This document shows, piece by piece, positions 34,188-45,771 of a DNA stretch of 64,000 nucleotides. Both the position numbers and the translations under genes were made by a program. The first letter of the stretch is position 1. Each line of letters starts with the position of its first letter. The notes below the pieces were generated by a model. The model was not told the DNA's origin, ran no database searches, and was given only the letters and a program-made list of their open reading frames with translations. Source of the stretch: Oenanthe sinensis (Eukaryota > Streptophyta > Magnoliopsida > Apiales > Apiaceae); NCBI GenBank assembly GCA_028671895.1, contig JAPMAC010000221.1:9796001-9860000 (forward strand). Direction: 5' to 3'.

Positions 34188-34711
34188 TAAATTATTAGAA
34201 AAGTTAGTTCAATAATAATTGTTGATGGAGAAGTCTGAGAATCAATAACGTTACGTTATTTGCTAAAATAAGATTTGAAAATGCTGAAGTTAGACAAAAA
34301 AAAAAGGCGAAGTGTGATGATTTTTCAATATGAGTGGCTTATAAGAATATGGATCACTATTGCCTTGTGTTGACAGAGAGAACTATCAGTCCATTAACTC
34401 TAATTTTTCTAACCCATTATAATATGCACACATATCGCTATATACAGGGGAATCAATCCTACGTGGTTCTTAGAGAATAAGGAACCTAAAATGATTAGAT
34501 TTCCTACTTTAGTTTGAATTTCATTTGAAAGAGGTCAACACAATTAGGCACAACATAAAAGGTACAAGGCTGAAATATAACTCAAGGACTTTATGATTAA
34601 TCCGACTTTGACTTGAATATATCGACGTCAAGCTTTATCACTACTAGTTATGACTAACCCTAAATGCAGGACACGTCTTAAACTGTCTTAAACTCTCAGG
34701 TGAGTACAAGC
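34188..34711. other. Intergenic DNA right of nest 1, no gene seen
   Basis: AT-rich host sequence, contiguous with 3980 before F inserted. No feature is recognised. Confidence 0.5.
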
Positions 34712-34714
34712 TAA

Positions 34715-34868
34715 GAGCATCTCCAATGCTAATAGCTAAAATGATTATCTAAAAATTTATTGAACCGTAAGAAATTCTAATCCAATGGTATTAGGTATAA
34801 TGATTATCTAGAATTTATACTAAAAGCTAATATAACATCAGGTTACACCCTGAGTTCATTCTTAGGGC

Positions 34869-34953
<85 letters not shown>

Positions 34954-35561
34954 TAGTTAATATTGTATTCAATACAAGTAAATAAAATATATATTTAATG
35001 AAAATATTTTTAATAACAACAATTGAATATATATTTAAAATATATTTAATATATATTACAATTGAAAATATAATAACATATTTAAATATGAGAAAAACTA
35101 ATTAACAAACATTACTTTTATATATTATAAATTATATATTTAAATATATTTTATTATATTAGATTATTAGTATTTTTATAAATATGCAATGTATATTAAA
35201 ATAATTATATAAGTAATTATTAAATTTTATTAATAATAAAACAATAATTTTACACTTAATATTATATAAAATTCAAAATATTAAATATAAAAAAATTATA
35301 ATACATATATATATATATATATATTTAAAAAAGTAATACATATATATTAAATATAATATACACATATGTATTATGTATAGGGCTAGATTAGGTTTAAATA
35401 ACGTAGAAAGCTGATTTGGATGTTTTTAGACGATGGACTACACACCCTACAAATTCAACAGATGTGGCATTGGAGTTGGAGTGATCTATATTTTAGATGT
35501 TATGTAAAATACATGGCACATATATTTTATACCTAACAGGAGGCCAGTCTTGGAGATGCTC
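34715..35561. mobile_element. MITE-like element with GAGCATCTCCAA termini
   Basis: The 12-bp inverted termini are GAGCATCTCCAA and TTGGAGATGCTC, flanked by TAA on both sides (34712-34714 and 35562-35564). The 3-bp TAA duplication fits the PIF/Harbinger (Tourist-like) group. The 847-bp interior is AT-rich, without a transposase, and carries a TA microsatellite. Confidence 0.75.
34873..34948. repeat. (TA)n microsatellite
   Basis: About 38 uninterrupted TA dinucleotides inside the MITE-like element; likely length-polymorphic. Confidence 0.95.
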
Positions 35562-35564
35562 TAA

Positions 35565-35871
35565 GGGCGGATAATATCCCGCAGCTCCCTAGTGAATGTT
35601 TGGATGAACTTACATATTAAAATATTTGTTGAAGAAGTAACTAATTAAGAACTGGTGGAGTTTCTGAAGTTTATTCACTATAGCAACAACATGGACTTGG
35701 CCAGGTTGAACTAGAATCATGTGAAGAGTGGTCTTTTGTCTATGACACTCTACTCAGGATCTTCACTTTAAAAAAGATAAGATGAGACTACATCAATTAT
35801 CCATCAACTATCTTGCATAAAGGTTGGCTTGTTCTTTAACTTACGGACCACATCTCAATGTGGGAGACTCA
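35565..35871 (+). other. Degenerate sequence left of solo LTR H
   Basis: Non-repetitive, mildly coding-like sequence with many stops. It may have been continuous with 37681-38230 before LTR H inserted. No family is recognised. Confidence 0.35.
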
Positions 35872-35876
35872 TCATC

Positions 35877-37680
35877 TGTTGGGTCCCAGAAGTATCGTAG
35901 AATGGGGGGTTGAATGCGATACTTACAACAATTTAAAATTCTTTTCAGAATTTACGGAATTAAATTATTGCTTAAGCTGAGGGTTCGGGTCTTTGTAGTG
36001 TTTGGGAGGCTGACTTACTAACTTTCTATTTTCATGATTAAACATTTAAGATATAAAAATTAGCAAGTAAGTAAACAAGATTCAAGTTAAATATGTATAT
36101 TAAACTTGAATGGGTGTTACAGTATTCAGTGGAATAAATATTTAATTCCTAGAACAAATTTGACATGAATTGTTCTACTTAAGGAATTAAACTCAAACCA
36201 GCACAGAAAGTCTGTGAATATGACGTTGCAGATAAATTGCTGAATTTGACTGTTTTTTCTACTACTGAATTATGAAGCTAAAGCCTCATATTTATAGAGG
36301 TTGAAAAGCTGATATGACCTTTATCACTATGACCTTTTTAACATCAAATTAAGCCTTGTATGACTCTTCAGAAAGCTGGGCATGACTTATTTCTGTCGGT
36401 ATGACTCTTCAAAATTCGGTATGACCTTTTTAAAGTCAAATTCGGATTTTATTTAATTAAAAAAATCGGTATGACTTATTTTAATTAAATAAAATCAATT
36501 CAGCATGACCTTTAGAAATTCTGCTCGGTATGACTTATTATCAATTCTCGGTATGACATTTAATCTTCTTCGGTATGACTCCCCTTTAAATCTTCAGTAT
36601 GACTTACTTCTCCTGCCAATTTTCATTACTTTTCTTCTTGAATGGACAAGTGGCAGCCTCTGATTGGTTGTTGAAATCTACTGTCAAACCAAATTGAAAA
36701 GGGCCTATTTCGTCTTATTATAGACAGGCTCCGTAAAAATATTTTTCGACCCGCACAGCTTATAATCTTTGATTAATAAATAATAAATTTAATTCAGAAA
36801 TTATAAAAATAAATATCTAATATTATTTAGATATTTATAAATATAATTTACTAAAAAAAATAAAATATTTATTAATTAAATAAATCATTACGTTCTAAGT
36901 TGCGGTCTCTTGATCGTCTGGAACCGAACTCCTTTTGACTTGGAAATGACAAAACAATTCCAACCGGGGTTCCACTTTTAAGAATATATGACTCTGCATT
37001 TCTTCCATGTCAATACTTTTTCCGTCTTGTCTTAAAGTCTGTACCGTCAGGCCTGTTTAGCTGTATCTACAGTTGCAATTAGAAGTACCTCTGTTCCTTA
37101 AATAATCTGATTCTTTAAACTAGACCATACTTCTTTTCACCACTGCATGTACCCAGTCAAATATTCAATCTTGGATTCTGACTCTTGTACACTGCATTCC
37201 AAACAAAACCTGTAACCTTTTGAGCTTCCAGTTTCTGCCTTCTGTCATTCTAAAATAATTCTAAATTAATTAATCCTTTAATTAATTTAAGAACTAAATT
37301 AATTCTGAGTGAATTAATTTACTAATTAAATTAACTAATTAATTTAATTAATTAATAGAGAATTAAATTAAAGGCTTGACTATTGTTGATGTAGATAAGA
37401 CTCTTCTGTTCTTCAACAATAACCTTTTTAACCACTTGAAATTTTTGATGACGAATCTTCACTGACATTGTTGACACCCTGTGCACTGGTCTGGTTCACG
37501 GATGACTAACTACAATGTTGATTCTCATTTCTTCTGTAGTGGTCTTTGTGTCTTGTCTTGTCCTGTCTTGGCTTCTTTTTGTTCTTCCTCTATATTCAAT
37601 ATTTATTATTTACTTCGCTTTCTTATCTGAGTTGAGTTGTCATCTACTTATTACAAATAGGACTAGTAATATGACTTTCA
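35877..37680 (-). repeat. Solo LTR H (copia type), 1804 bp
   Basis: It starts TGTTGGGTCCCAG with a GGGGGGTTGAATG near the start, and ends AATATGACTTTCA, as B-type LTRs do on this strand. Perfect TCATC duplications flank it (35872-35876 and 37681-37685). On the minus strand a TATAAATA lies at 36289-36296, just downstream of the repeat array. No internal region remains. Confidence 0.9.
36320..36620 (-). repeat. TCGGTATGACTT array in solo LTR H
   Basis: About twelve copies of GTATGAC(T/C)T, most preceded by TCG, lie in the same U3 position as the arrays of A, B and F but with an unrelated motif. Confidence 0.85.
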
Positions 37681-37685
37681 TCATC

Positions 37686-38230
37686 AATAGCTTGTTACCG
37701 GACATAGAAAATCTCCAACAAAGAGAGGTAATGAAATGTTCTTCATGAAATTTATTCATTCTATACTCAATTATCAAAATAATGCATTGATTGAATTGTG
37801 TGACATGAACAAATAAAGAATCGACTATAACAAGTCAATGTCCAAAATACTATTTAGAACATTAGATGTTAGAAGTCAAGTAGATGTATCTTTAGAGGTT
37901 ACTCCTCACATGAGGAGTATTTTTTTTAGCAATATCCACTTATTCAGCATATATATCATAAACTTAGTGTGGAAGGAAATATCATGACTGGAAAAGCATC
38001 TAATCAACCTAACATAGAGATTCATAGACACTCTATAAGACTTTATTAAAATCCATTAATTGATAAGGAGCCAACTGTCGTTGTCTCTCAAAAGATTGTT
38101 ACAAAGAAAAAGAAGGACAAAAATCCAGTTGCTCTTGTAGAGAAAGTTCTGAATATTTTAGAAAAAGTAGAAGAATGTGAATCATGTGTGAAAATATGCA
38201 TCCTAGAAAGAAGAAACATAAATAGGTAGC
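37686..38230 (+). pseudogene. Unrecognised degenerate coding-like segment
   Basis: Frames shift several times, but peptide-like stretches persist: MFFMKFIHSILNYQNNALI, SMSKILFRTLDVRSQVDVS, GKASNQPNIEIHRHSIRLY and KIVTKKKKDKNPVALVEKV. The last is lysine-rich and predicted helical. I do not recognise the family; it may be a decayed transposon ORF. It follows LTR H directly, and the sequence before H may be its upstream half. Confidence 0.4.
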
Positions 38231-38940
38231 TGATAGAGTATATATATTAGATAACTTTATTCTCATATTTAGTTGTATTTTGTAGTAATTGGATATTTAT
38301 TTAATAGATTTTAATATTTCATTGGAGAAAATAGGAAATTCATAAACTTGGAATTTTGATATTTTATTGATAGATTTTAGTTTCTTAGACTACACGCGCT
38401 AATTATGTTGTTTGGACCTATGAAAAATCTAATTAATTTTCTTTAATGCAAAGGTAGTCTAATGAACATTATACTATTGGATTCGCCCGAAAATGAAAGA
38501 GTAAAGACAGCTACAAATTTTACATGAAAAATTCTACTCGTTTTTAAAAACCTACTTGTAATTGGTTTAAAATATTAAAATTCATTAGACGCATTATTAT
38601 ATTAGAATGTGTATTAGGTTTTTACATACAAAGATAAAGTAAGTGAAACTATGACTTTTCCTTGTGAAAAGGAGGACTTTTCCTTGTGAAAGGTAGTATT
38701 GAAGGTTTTCTTATCCAAATCTTTTATTTATTCTTATTGTTTTAATTATATCTCTTTTTTTATTAGTTGCTTTTATTGTTTAAAAATTAGTGAGTAGTAG
38801 TTTTTTTTAGCTAACCTTATATATTTTTATAGATTAGAATAAGGGTGAAGTCGAGCTCCACCACGCTTCCCAGGGAGGAAGTTCGAGTTGCACACTCTTG
38901 GAGCAAACATGGTCAGGATTTGGTGTAGCAAGCTAGCACC
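38231..38940. other. AT-rich spacer, possible LINE 3' tail
   Basis: No gene is seen. A T8 run near 38802 could be the poly(A) tail of the minus-strand LINE to its right, but no target duplication was identified. Confidence 0.4.
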
Positions 38941-38957
38941 AAAGGCAAGAACAAATT

Positions 38958-39086
38958 ACAACATCAGTTTAAAACCAACAAAAACAGTATTTCAAAACAA
39001 GCTAGAATTAAGCATCAGTAGACAAACATCAGTTTAAAACCAACAGAAACAATAGTTCAAAACAAGCTAGAATTAAGCATCAGCAG
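38958..39086. repeat. ~65-bp tandem duplication
   Basis: Two imperfect copies of a unit starting AACATCAGTTTAAAACCAAC and ending AAGCTAGAATTAAGCATCAG lie just downstream (minus sense) of the LINE ORF. Confidence 0.75.
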
Positions 39087-39117
39087 ACAATAACCTCCTC
39101 ATTTTAGCCGTATTCCA

Positions 39118-39936
39118 CTAGCCAAAGCGCTCATTTTTGCTGGAAAGAAGGCCAATAACCACCACAAGAACTGGAGGCTCATCAACATCTTCAACATGCA
39201 TATTTTTGGAGGTAGATTCTTCAACCTTTTGCTGGGCAATACCCTTTTCTTTGTCATTGCTCATCTCATGTTGTGTGTTCGTTTGATGAAGGAGCAACAT
39301 CCTCAGAGTCTGTGTCAGATTTTAGGACCACCTGTTTACCTTGGCCATTACCTTTACCTTTTTCTTTTGCTTCTGCAGAGGATCTTCATTTGTAAACAGT
39401 GTTAACCTCAATTTCTCTGTCTTTGTGTGTTTTTCCAGGAGGTGTGGACAAAGAGGGATCGTTTGAAGACTGATGTTCCTCAGAAGGAGTAAGAAATGGA
39501 CCTCTACGTGGACAAGGTTTCCTAAAAGGGAGTATATCCAGAAAAACAGGGCAAGAAGAGCTAGGATGATCATTAAAAAAACACATGGAGCATAAATCAT
39601 CAAGGGAAACGAGAACTCTACTTTGGTATCTAATAGAGTGGTCAGACAAAGGAATAAGAATAACAGTGGGCTTATCATTGTGAGCATCAACTTCAACAAG
39701 AATAAAGGCCTCAAAAGTAGGACCCATACTTTGAATATTCTTCCAAGTTTGTTCAGAAAAAGCTTTTGGCTCCCTAATAGCAGTAGAGATGGAACAGATG
39801 CCATCCACAGTCCAATAGATAAAAGGAATATTAGAAAGAGAAACTCAAAAATCATGCTTAATAACAGGGGAAATGTTGTGGACATGTTCATACCAAGGGT
39901 TTAGGTATAAATGATGAGTCCCTACCTCAAAGTAAC
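39118..39936 (-). pseudogene. LINE ORF1 (DUF4283 / CCHC protein), 3' part
   Basis: It continues the frame from 41062-41515 across solo LTR I: the segment FSYFEVGTHHLYLNPWYEH resumes exactly at the GTTAC duplication. It contains VDGICSISTAIREPKAFSEQ, the DUF4283-like block of plant LINE ORF1 proteins, followed by EAFILVEVDAHNDKP. A CCHC knuckle follows (CSMCFFNDHPSSSC, complete). It then runs to an acidic Ser-rich tail. A TGA after KHDF and a stop after NTVYK break it. ORF1 proteins bind LINE RNA in the retrotransposition particle. No endonuclease/RT ORF is visible, so the copy is truncated. Confidence 0.7.
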
Positions 39937-41039
39937 TGTTAGAATCTATGTAGCCTTGATGATAAACTCAACCTTAGAATCATAGAAATTTTACTTATTG
40001 TATCTGATCAATTGATATGATATTTATAAATATCAATTGATTAGGAAACCAATTTATCAGTTGAAATGTCTATAATAATCACTGATAAAATGGTATGTAG
40101 CATGGTTGTACTTAGTCTTTTCAATCGATAAGGCTAGATCAATTGATAGTTTTTAACTCATCAATTGATATTGGAGTCGATTGATAAAGGTCATCAATTG
40201 ATGTATATCTTAGACTGTCAAATTGTAAATGTTTGAAGGCAGGAAAAATATACAAGTAAAGGATGGTCAATTGAAATTGAAGAATCGATGGATAAAGGAT
40301 CAATTGATATCAAGCCAAGCCAAAGATTGAAGACCATCAACTGATAAGAAGACCCATCGATTGATAACATCTATCAATCGATAAGTCAATTGCTATTATC
40401 AATCGATGGATATCAAGTTCAATTGAAGAAGAATATCAGTTGAAGGATACAAGGAAGAATCAATTGATATGCTTAACATCAAATTATCAATTGATAGGGA
40501 TAACATGAAGGATAAAATGTCAGGAATCTTTAGACAAAAGTATAGCTATGGAAGACAGTCTACATTGACTGTGAAGACTCAAATTGAAGTTGTCTTTCCT
40601 AGATTGAAGAAATTTCACAGAATGGAAAAAGACAGAAATGAAAGATAGTTTAGTAACATTCCTAGAATAGATATTTTGTTTTACTCTATTCTTGAGATTG
40701 TAAACACTCTTGTAACATAAAAACAAGAGTGGTAGCATTGTTAAAATTGTCTGAGTTAGATCATTTCATAGAAGCAACTGTCCAAGCTTCAAAGCACTTG
40801 TAAGATCAGTTGATTCAATTCTAACTTTGTAAAAAGCAGCTTTGTTTCAAACCTAGAATATTTGAGCAATCAATTCACTGGGGGAATAAACAACCCACCA
40901 GTAATTTTTTATATCTTTGTTCAAAGTTTTAATTTCAATATTACTTCTCAAACACTAAAAACTTATAAGAACAAATACAAAACTTCAAAAAGATTTGTAT
41001 TTGTATTCAACCCCCCTTCCCTTCTACAAATACATTGTC
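39937..41039 (+). repeat. Solo LTR I (copia type) inside the LINE
   Basis: It starts TGTTAGAATCTATG and ends near CTACAAATACATTGTCA after an AACCCCCC tract, the plus-strand layout of the other copia LTRs here. (A)GTAAC occurs on both sides (39931-39936 and 41061-41066), and the LINE frame rejoins there. Some 21 bp (TTGTTTGATGGACACATAAT and one more base) lie between the apparent LTR end and the duplication, unexplained by a clean solo LTR. Confidence 0.7.
39995..40500 (+). repeat. ATCAATTGAT / ATCGATTGAT palindrome array in LTR I
   Basis: At least twenty copies of TCAATTGAT, ATCGATTGAT or ATCAATCGAT lie in the first half of the LTR, the position where the other families carry their arrays. 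Confidence 0.85.
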
Positions 41040-41061
41040 ATTGTTTGATGGACACATAATA

Positions 41062-41515
41062 GTAACTAAACCTAAGAGCATTCTTGTAGCAATCAAAAGA
41101 ACGAAACATAAAAACAAGATGACCATGGTAGTGCTTATGGACCTTAATAAGACCGATGACAACATAATTCTTAAGTAAAGATTCATGGATATCTTCAAAA
41201 TATAAATCATTTGCAGTATCAAAGTAACCTAAGCAGCGATTTCTCCAAACTTTTTGAAATGTATCAAATAAAGCATTTAAGGGTTTAATATTCATCTGTC
41301 CACTTGACTTGAATAGAACTTTCTTCAGGTGAGGTCGAATTGTTTCACAGCTGACCTTGAATTCGTTCAAACCTTGTAAATCAAAGTGTTCGGGTATGGG
41401 ATAATCATCTTGCTGCTTTGATAGATCATCAAGATGAGCAGGGGCTTGCTTGAGAGTGAACTTGGGCTGCTCTTCTACTGGCTGTGAAGAGGCAAGATCA
41501 TGTGTCTTGTGAAGA
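41062..41515 (-). pseudogene. LINE ORF1, N-terminal part
   Basis: The minus-strand frame stays open from about 41515 through THDLASSQPVEEQPKFTLKQ and an acidic leader, then the ORF1 fold (VWRNRCLGYFDTANDLYF, VIGLIKVHKHYHGHLVFMF, DCYKNALRF). It is cut by solo LTR I at the GTTAC site and resumes at 39936. A start codon is not clear; MNEFKV at 41370 is internal. Confidence 0.65.
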
Positions 41516-41597
41516 CTACGTATAATCAGATAATTTAAATGTTAAAAAGTAAAAAATTGAAATAATAAATAATTAAATTTATTTATCAAGTTATCAT

Positions 41598-43099
41598 TGT
41601 TGGAATAAAACCATCTTAGTAGATAAAAATCTTATGTAAAATTAGGTATTTGTTTGTTGGGTTACACACATGTAAAAAATATGTCCATTAAGAGTTCAAT
41701 CCAAAAGATAAAAAAATAGAAAACTTAGTGTGTTCGACTAAATCTACTACTACAAGTGAGTAAGTGACTAACTCAAACTAGTCGGTCAGCATCCTACTAC
41801 TCTATAATTTAAGTTAGAGTGGTCGGCTAAACCTTCTAATACTATAAGTGACTGACTCAAAAAATGCTATAAGTGACTGACTCAAAGTAGTCGATCAGTA
41901 TGTTAAGTATGCTACTGCTCCAAACACCAAATCAGAGTGACGACAAATATCTTAATACTCTTAAGTGGCTAACTCAATGTAGTCAGTCAACATCCTATTA
42001 CTTCATACATCAATTTACAGTGGTCGAACAAGAATTCAACTGCAAGATTTTGATTCATGGTAGTCAGACAAGCAACTTAATTATTACCGTTATGCCCAAT
42101 ATTTGGGCATGAGTCCTAAGCAGACCCAATGACATAAATTGGCTGGCCCACCTCGCATCTGGGCTCACATGGCTTCACGGCCCATATTCAGCTCACATGG
42201 CTTTAAAGATGATATAATATTCTAAGGCCCTTGGCCTAGCATTAGATCGCATCACTAACTCACCAACCTTAGACTCATTCAACTTCAAGTAGGAAAAGAG
42301 CGGAGAACTGCCCCCCAACCCAATTCGCTTCTCATCATCACCTTTCAGGTCGCATGGACTTGACAAAGAGGTCCTTGGCCTGGCTCGCTTTGTCAGGTTC
42401 AATGCCTCCAGGTCACTTCGCGAGCTCGGAGTACTTAGCACAGATTTCTTATAACTAACTAAAAAGCTCCTAGCATCATGGGCTCACCTCACTTGATATT
42501 ATTTACCAATCTAAAGACTATGGAAGGCCCTCACGGGGTAATATCTCAACATGCTTATCTATTTGAAGACAGCTAGCCCCACGGACTCTCATCTCATCAA
42601 GGGATCCGCTCAGGGTCACCTCTACATACTGCTCCTGCGAGGCCACATCACGCACAACCCCTTGCTCTACAACTCCATGACAGCCCCCAGAGCCAAATAG
42701 GCTTGGGCCATGATACTTACAGACATCTGGGAAGCTTGCCCTCCACATCCGCACAGACTTGGGCCAAAACCCTTCACGTCTGAGGATTTGGGCCTGATGG
42801 ACAGGACCAATACCTAGCCCATATAGGTAATCTGTCCTCCAAGAACTACGTGTAGCTTGAACCCCTATAAATAGGGTACGTAGGCCTCTTGTTTCAGTGA
42901 ATCGACAGTTGGCAGCAAGACAGTAAATATTTTCTCTAGCCTTCTAACGAATCAACAGCAAAATCAGCCACAAAAATCCATCATTTTCCCCCCGTGTTCT
43001 TCGCATTCTTTATCAAGTTCATCAGTAAAATCATAATATTTCACTCCGTGATTCTAGAAAACCTCCAAATTACTGTTATACCAGTTTCTCCCTATAACA
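41598..43099 (+). repeat. Element D (Ty3/gypsy), 5' LTR
   Basis: Proposed from TGTTGGAATAAAACC to TTTCTCCCTATAACA, about 1.5 kb, directly before the gag leader (43100 onward, TGATGCTAGAAGGAGGG as PBS-like sequence). TATAAATAGGG at 42865 fits a promoter. At 41750-42030 a diverged repeat of AGTGACTGACTCAAAGTAGTCGGTCAG occurs. The left border has no confirmed duplication, so it is uncertain. Confidence 0.55.
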
Positions 43100-43146
43100 A
43101 TTGATGCTAGAAGGAGGGCCTCGAATTTAACATCTGAGGGAGAAGG

Positions 43147-44534
43147 ATGTCTAACACTAGGAGAACCGGAAACAACTCAGGAAGTGAGAAAGCTGGGGAT
43201 GACGGGACCCCAAAGAACACCAACGAGAACCCACCTCAGACTGACCCCAAGCTCCTGGAATTCTTGGATGATATGGGCCAGTAGATGCTCAATTTCAATA
43301 AGAGAATGAGGCAGATGGAGAGGAGAAGTGCCTCTAGGAAGGCTAACATAAGTGTCCGGTGGAGGATGAGGAGGTCCAACAAGTCTAAGCAGCTCAAGTC
43401 GACTTTGAAGGCTCGTGACCTCATGAACGACTTCAATAATGAAGCCGGAAATGAAGGAAATGATGAATCTTTAGAATGGGATGAGGTGCCCCCCAGTCAG
43501 GCGCGGCAGGCCCATGAGACCCCTCTCAGGTCGCTTCATGGCCCATCCCCCTCTGAGGCGAGGTCCACCAGTGTTTTTGATAGGGTTGGGAAGAGACTAA
43601 CGGAACATGATCTAAGGATGAAGCTTGAGAGAGCCTGAGCTAAAAAAACTAAGACGAGGCCCCCAAGTCCGATACGTGAAGTGGAAGAACCCCCTCGTCG
43701 TCGCGAGTAGGCTAGGTCCCCGCATCGTTCTCATGTAGAGGCCCCCTCCCAGGGGAAGAGACGAGGAAGCTCAATCTGCGATAAGTGAAGAAAACGGAGG
43801 CCAAAGGCTTGAGCAAGCACCACCTCCATCACATAGAGCCAACAATGTAAACAATAACGATGAGAGGCTAGTAAACCTTCACGTTGATGATCTCAGGAAG
43901 CTCTTGGAGTGTATGGAGAAGGAAAAGAATGTTCCAAATCCTATCTCCACTCAGTCACCCTTCACTAATGAGATCCGGATCGCACCTCTGTCCATCATCT
44001 TCAGGAACAATCCAAACCTCACTTTCAATGGTGCGACCGATCCAGCTTAATATATGATCCGGTTCAACACTGAGATGAAAGTCTACCAGGTCTCTACACT
44101 AGCCCACTGCCGGTTCTTCGTCGCATCTCTCAAGGATAGTGTCCAATAATGGTTCTCCAAGATCGTCCCCATTGTCATCGATTCTTAGGAAATACTGGCA
44201 GACATATTCATCCAGCAGTTACAGTCCTCAATGCTCTATGCCCCACTTGTGGCCACTCTTACAAACGTTAAGCAGAGAAAATGAGAGACCTTACAGGATT
44301 ACTTCAAGAGGTTTAATGCTGAAGTACCTCGGGTTAGAGGAGCGACTGATAAGGCAGTAAAGAACTTCCTGATAGCGGGACTGAAGGAATGAACTGACTT
44401 CTAGAAGAGCCTCCAAGCCAAGACACCTGAAACACTGTCTGAGTTCTATCGGCAAGATAAACCTTTCAAATGGGTTAAAAATTCTATTCTCGAATTAAAA
44501 AAAAAGTAACAGCAGTGGAAGCCGGGGAAGGAAT
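43147..44534 (+). pseudogene. Element D Gag (Ty3/gypsy), broken
   Basis: The ATG at 43147 opens MSNTRRTGNNSGSEKAGDDG; a stop at 43282-43284 interrupts the frame, which then continues. A basic/acidic N-terminal region is followed by a Retrotrans_gag domain (about 43950-44400). Recognisable blocks are IRIAPLSIIFRNNPNLTFNG, AHCRFFVASLKDSVQ, WFSKIVPIVIDS and DYFKRFNAEVPRVRGA. At least eight stops are present. The gag type resembles the Tat/Ogre-like group. It is cut at 44534 by element C; the rest of D lies beyond the window. Confidence 0.78.
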
Positions 44535-45692
44535 TGTTGGGACAATCGAATCATGATGCTGCGTTTTATGATATGAAAACGAACGAGTTTGAATAGAAAA
44601 TTAACCTTAATCGCTACGGTGCAAGCGATTCAAATCCACGTCTTCTACTGTATTCCCGTATTCACCTTGAGCGAAGTGTGGCCTTCGATCCTCCCAAGGT
44701 TGCCTCCCTTCTAGCTTTGAGATCTTGGAACCCTAGTTCTTGGTTGCCTCCTTGAACGGCTGCTCACAAAAACCCTAGTATTTCCCAACCCTTAGCTAGA
44801 AGAGAATAAGATGAATATATAGGCTACAGTAGGGATCCTGGATAATTAGGTCGGGCCTTCCAATGACATTCTGGGTCAAGCCCAATGTCATTAAATATTA
44901 ATTCAATCCACTAAAGAATTAATATTTGCACTACCTCTCCTAATGCCGTAATTTAATTATTTAATTCGGCTCCAATATTATTTGCTTATTAAATTCCCCA
45001 TGTTTAAGATATCGAATGTCCATTAATTAAATTAATTTCTGATAATTAATTTAATCAATATCTTTTATCCTTGATCATCCACTCAACCTTATAATTATGC
45101 AAGAACAAATCTGCCTGCAGGACTAAAGCATAATTATCTTTATGAGCTTTCAAGAGGACATCATCACCCGAATATTTTCGGACACGGTTTTCTTTTATAG
45201 TCAATATCCCACTCTGTATGCAATGTCATTGTCCAAAACATAATATTGTGATTAACAAAAAATCACATCACATATGAATCAAAACATGTGCATTGCATAC
45301 AAGTGTCAATCACTGTATCCGGATTAAGAACCTAAGCAATAATAATATTATAGAATCTTAGTTCTTCTTTATTATCAGAATAGAAGAACAATTCTAATAT
45401 TTTAATCCCGATCAATATACACAAAGCATACAAGTATTATTCAATAATCAAGATAGATTATTTCCAAATAATACTTCAGTCATTCTAGTGGTTTGTTTAA
45501 CTCCACTTAAACTGTGAACATTTATTATATTATATATAGACACTGACAATCTAATCTTCTGTTATCCCATTTGATACTAGATTATCCACAATATATAATA
45601 TACAAACAGTGTTAAAATACGCATTCAAGATTTTCAATAAAAAAAGACAATGTCATATACTTCAAACGAATAGTTCAGTATACTCCCTAACA
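44535..45692 (-). repeat. Element C (Ty1/copia), 3' LTR
   Basis: 1158 bp, TGTTGGGACAATC to CTCCCTAACA on the plus strand. It is preceded by GGAAT (44530-44534, presumed target duplication; the partner is off the window). The purine tract AAGTGGGAGAT (minus sense, 45693-45703) next to its edge is the PPT. No repeat array like those of the other families was seen. Confidence 0.85.
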
Positions 45693-45771
45693 ATCTCCCA
45701 CTTATACTCAAGCTATTCTTTGAGTATATCAGTGTTTTATTACAAGCAATCCACTACCAATTAAATAACTA

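Noticed and set aside
34873..34948. TA run as an origin or AT-rich regulatory site
   Set aside because: A plain dinucleotide microsatellite within a MITE-like element explains it.
39196..39904. Plus-strand hydrophobic frames
   Set aside because: They are antisense shadows of the LINE ORF1 fragment, which has a CCHC knuckle and continues across LTR I.
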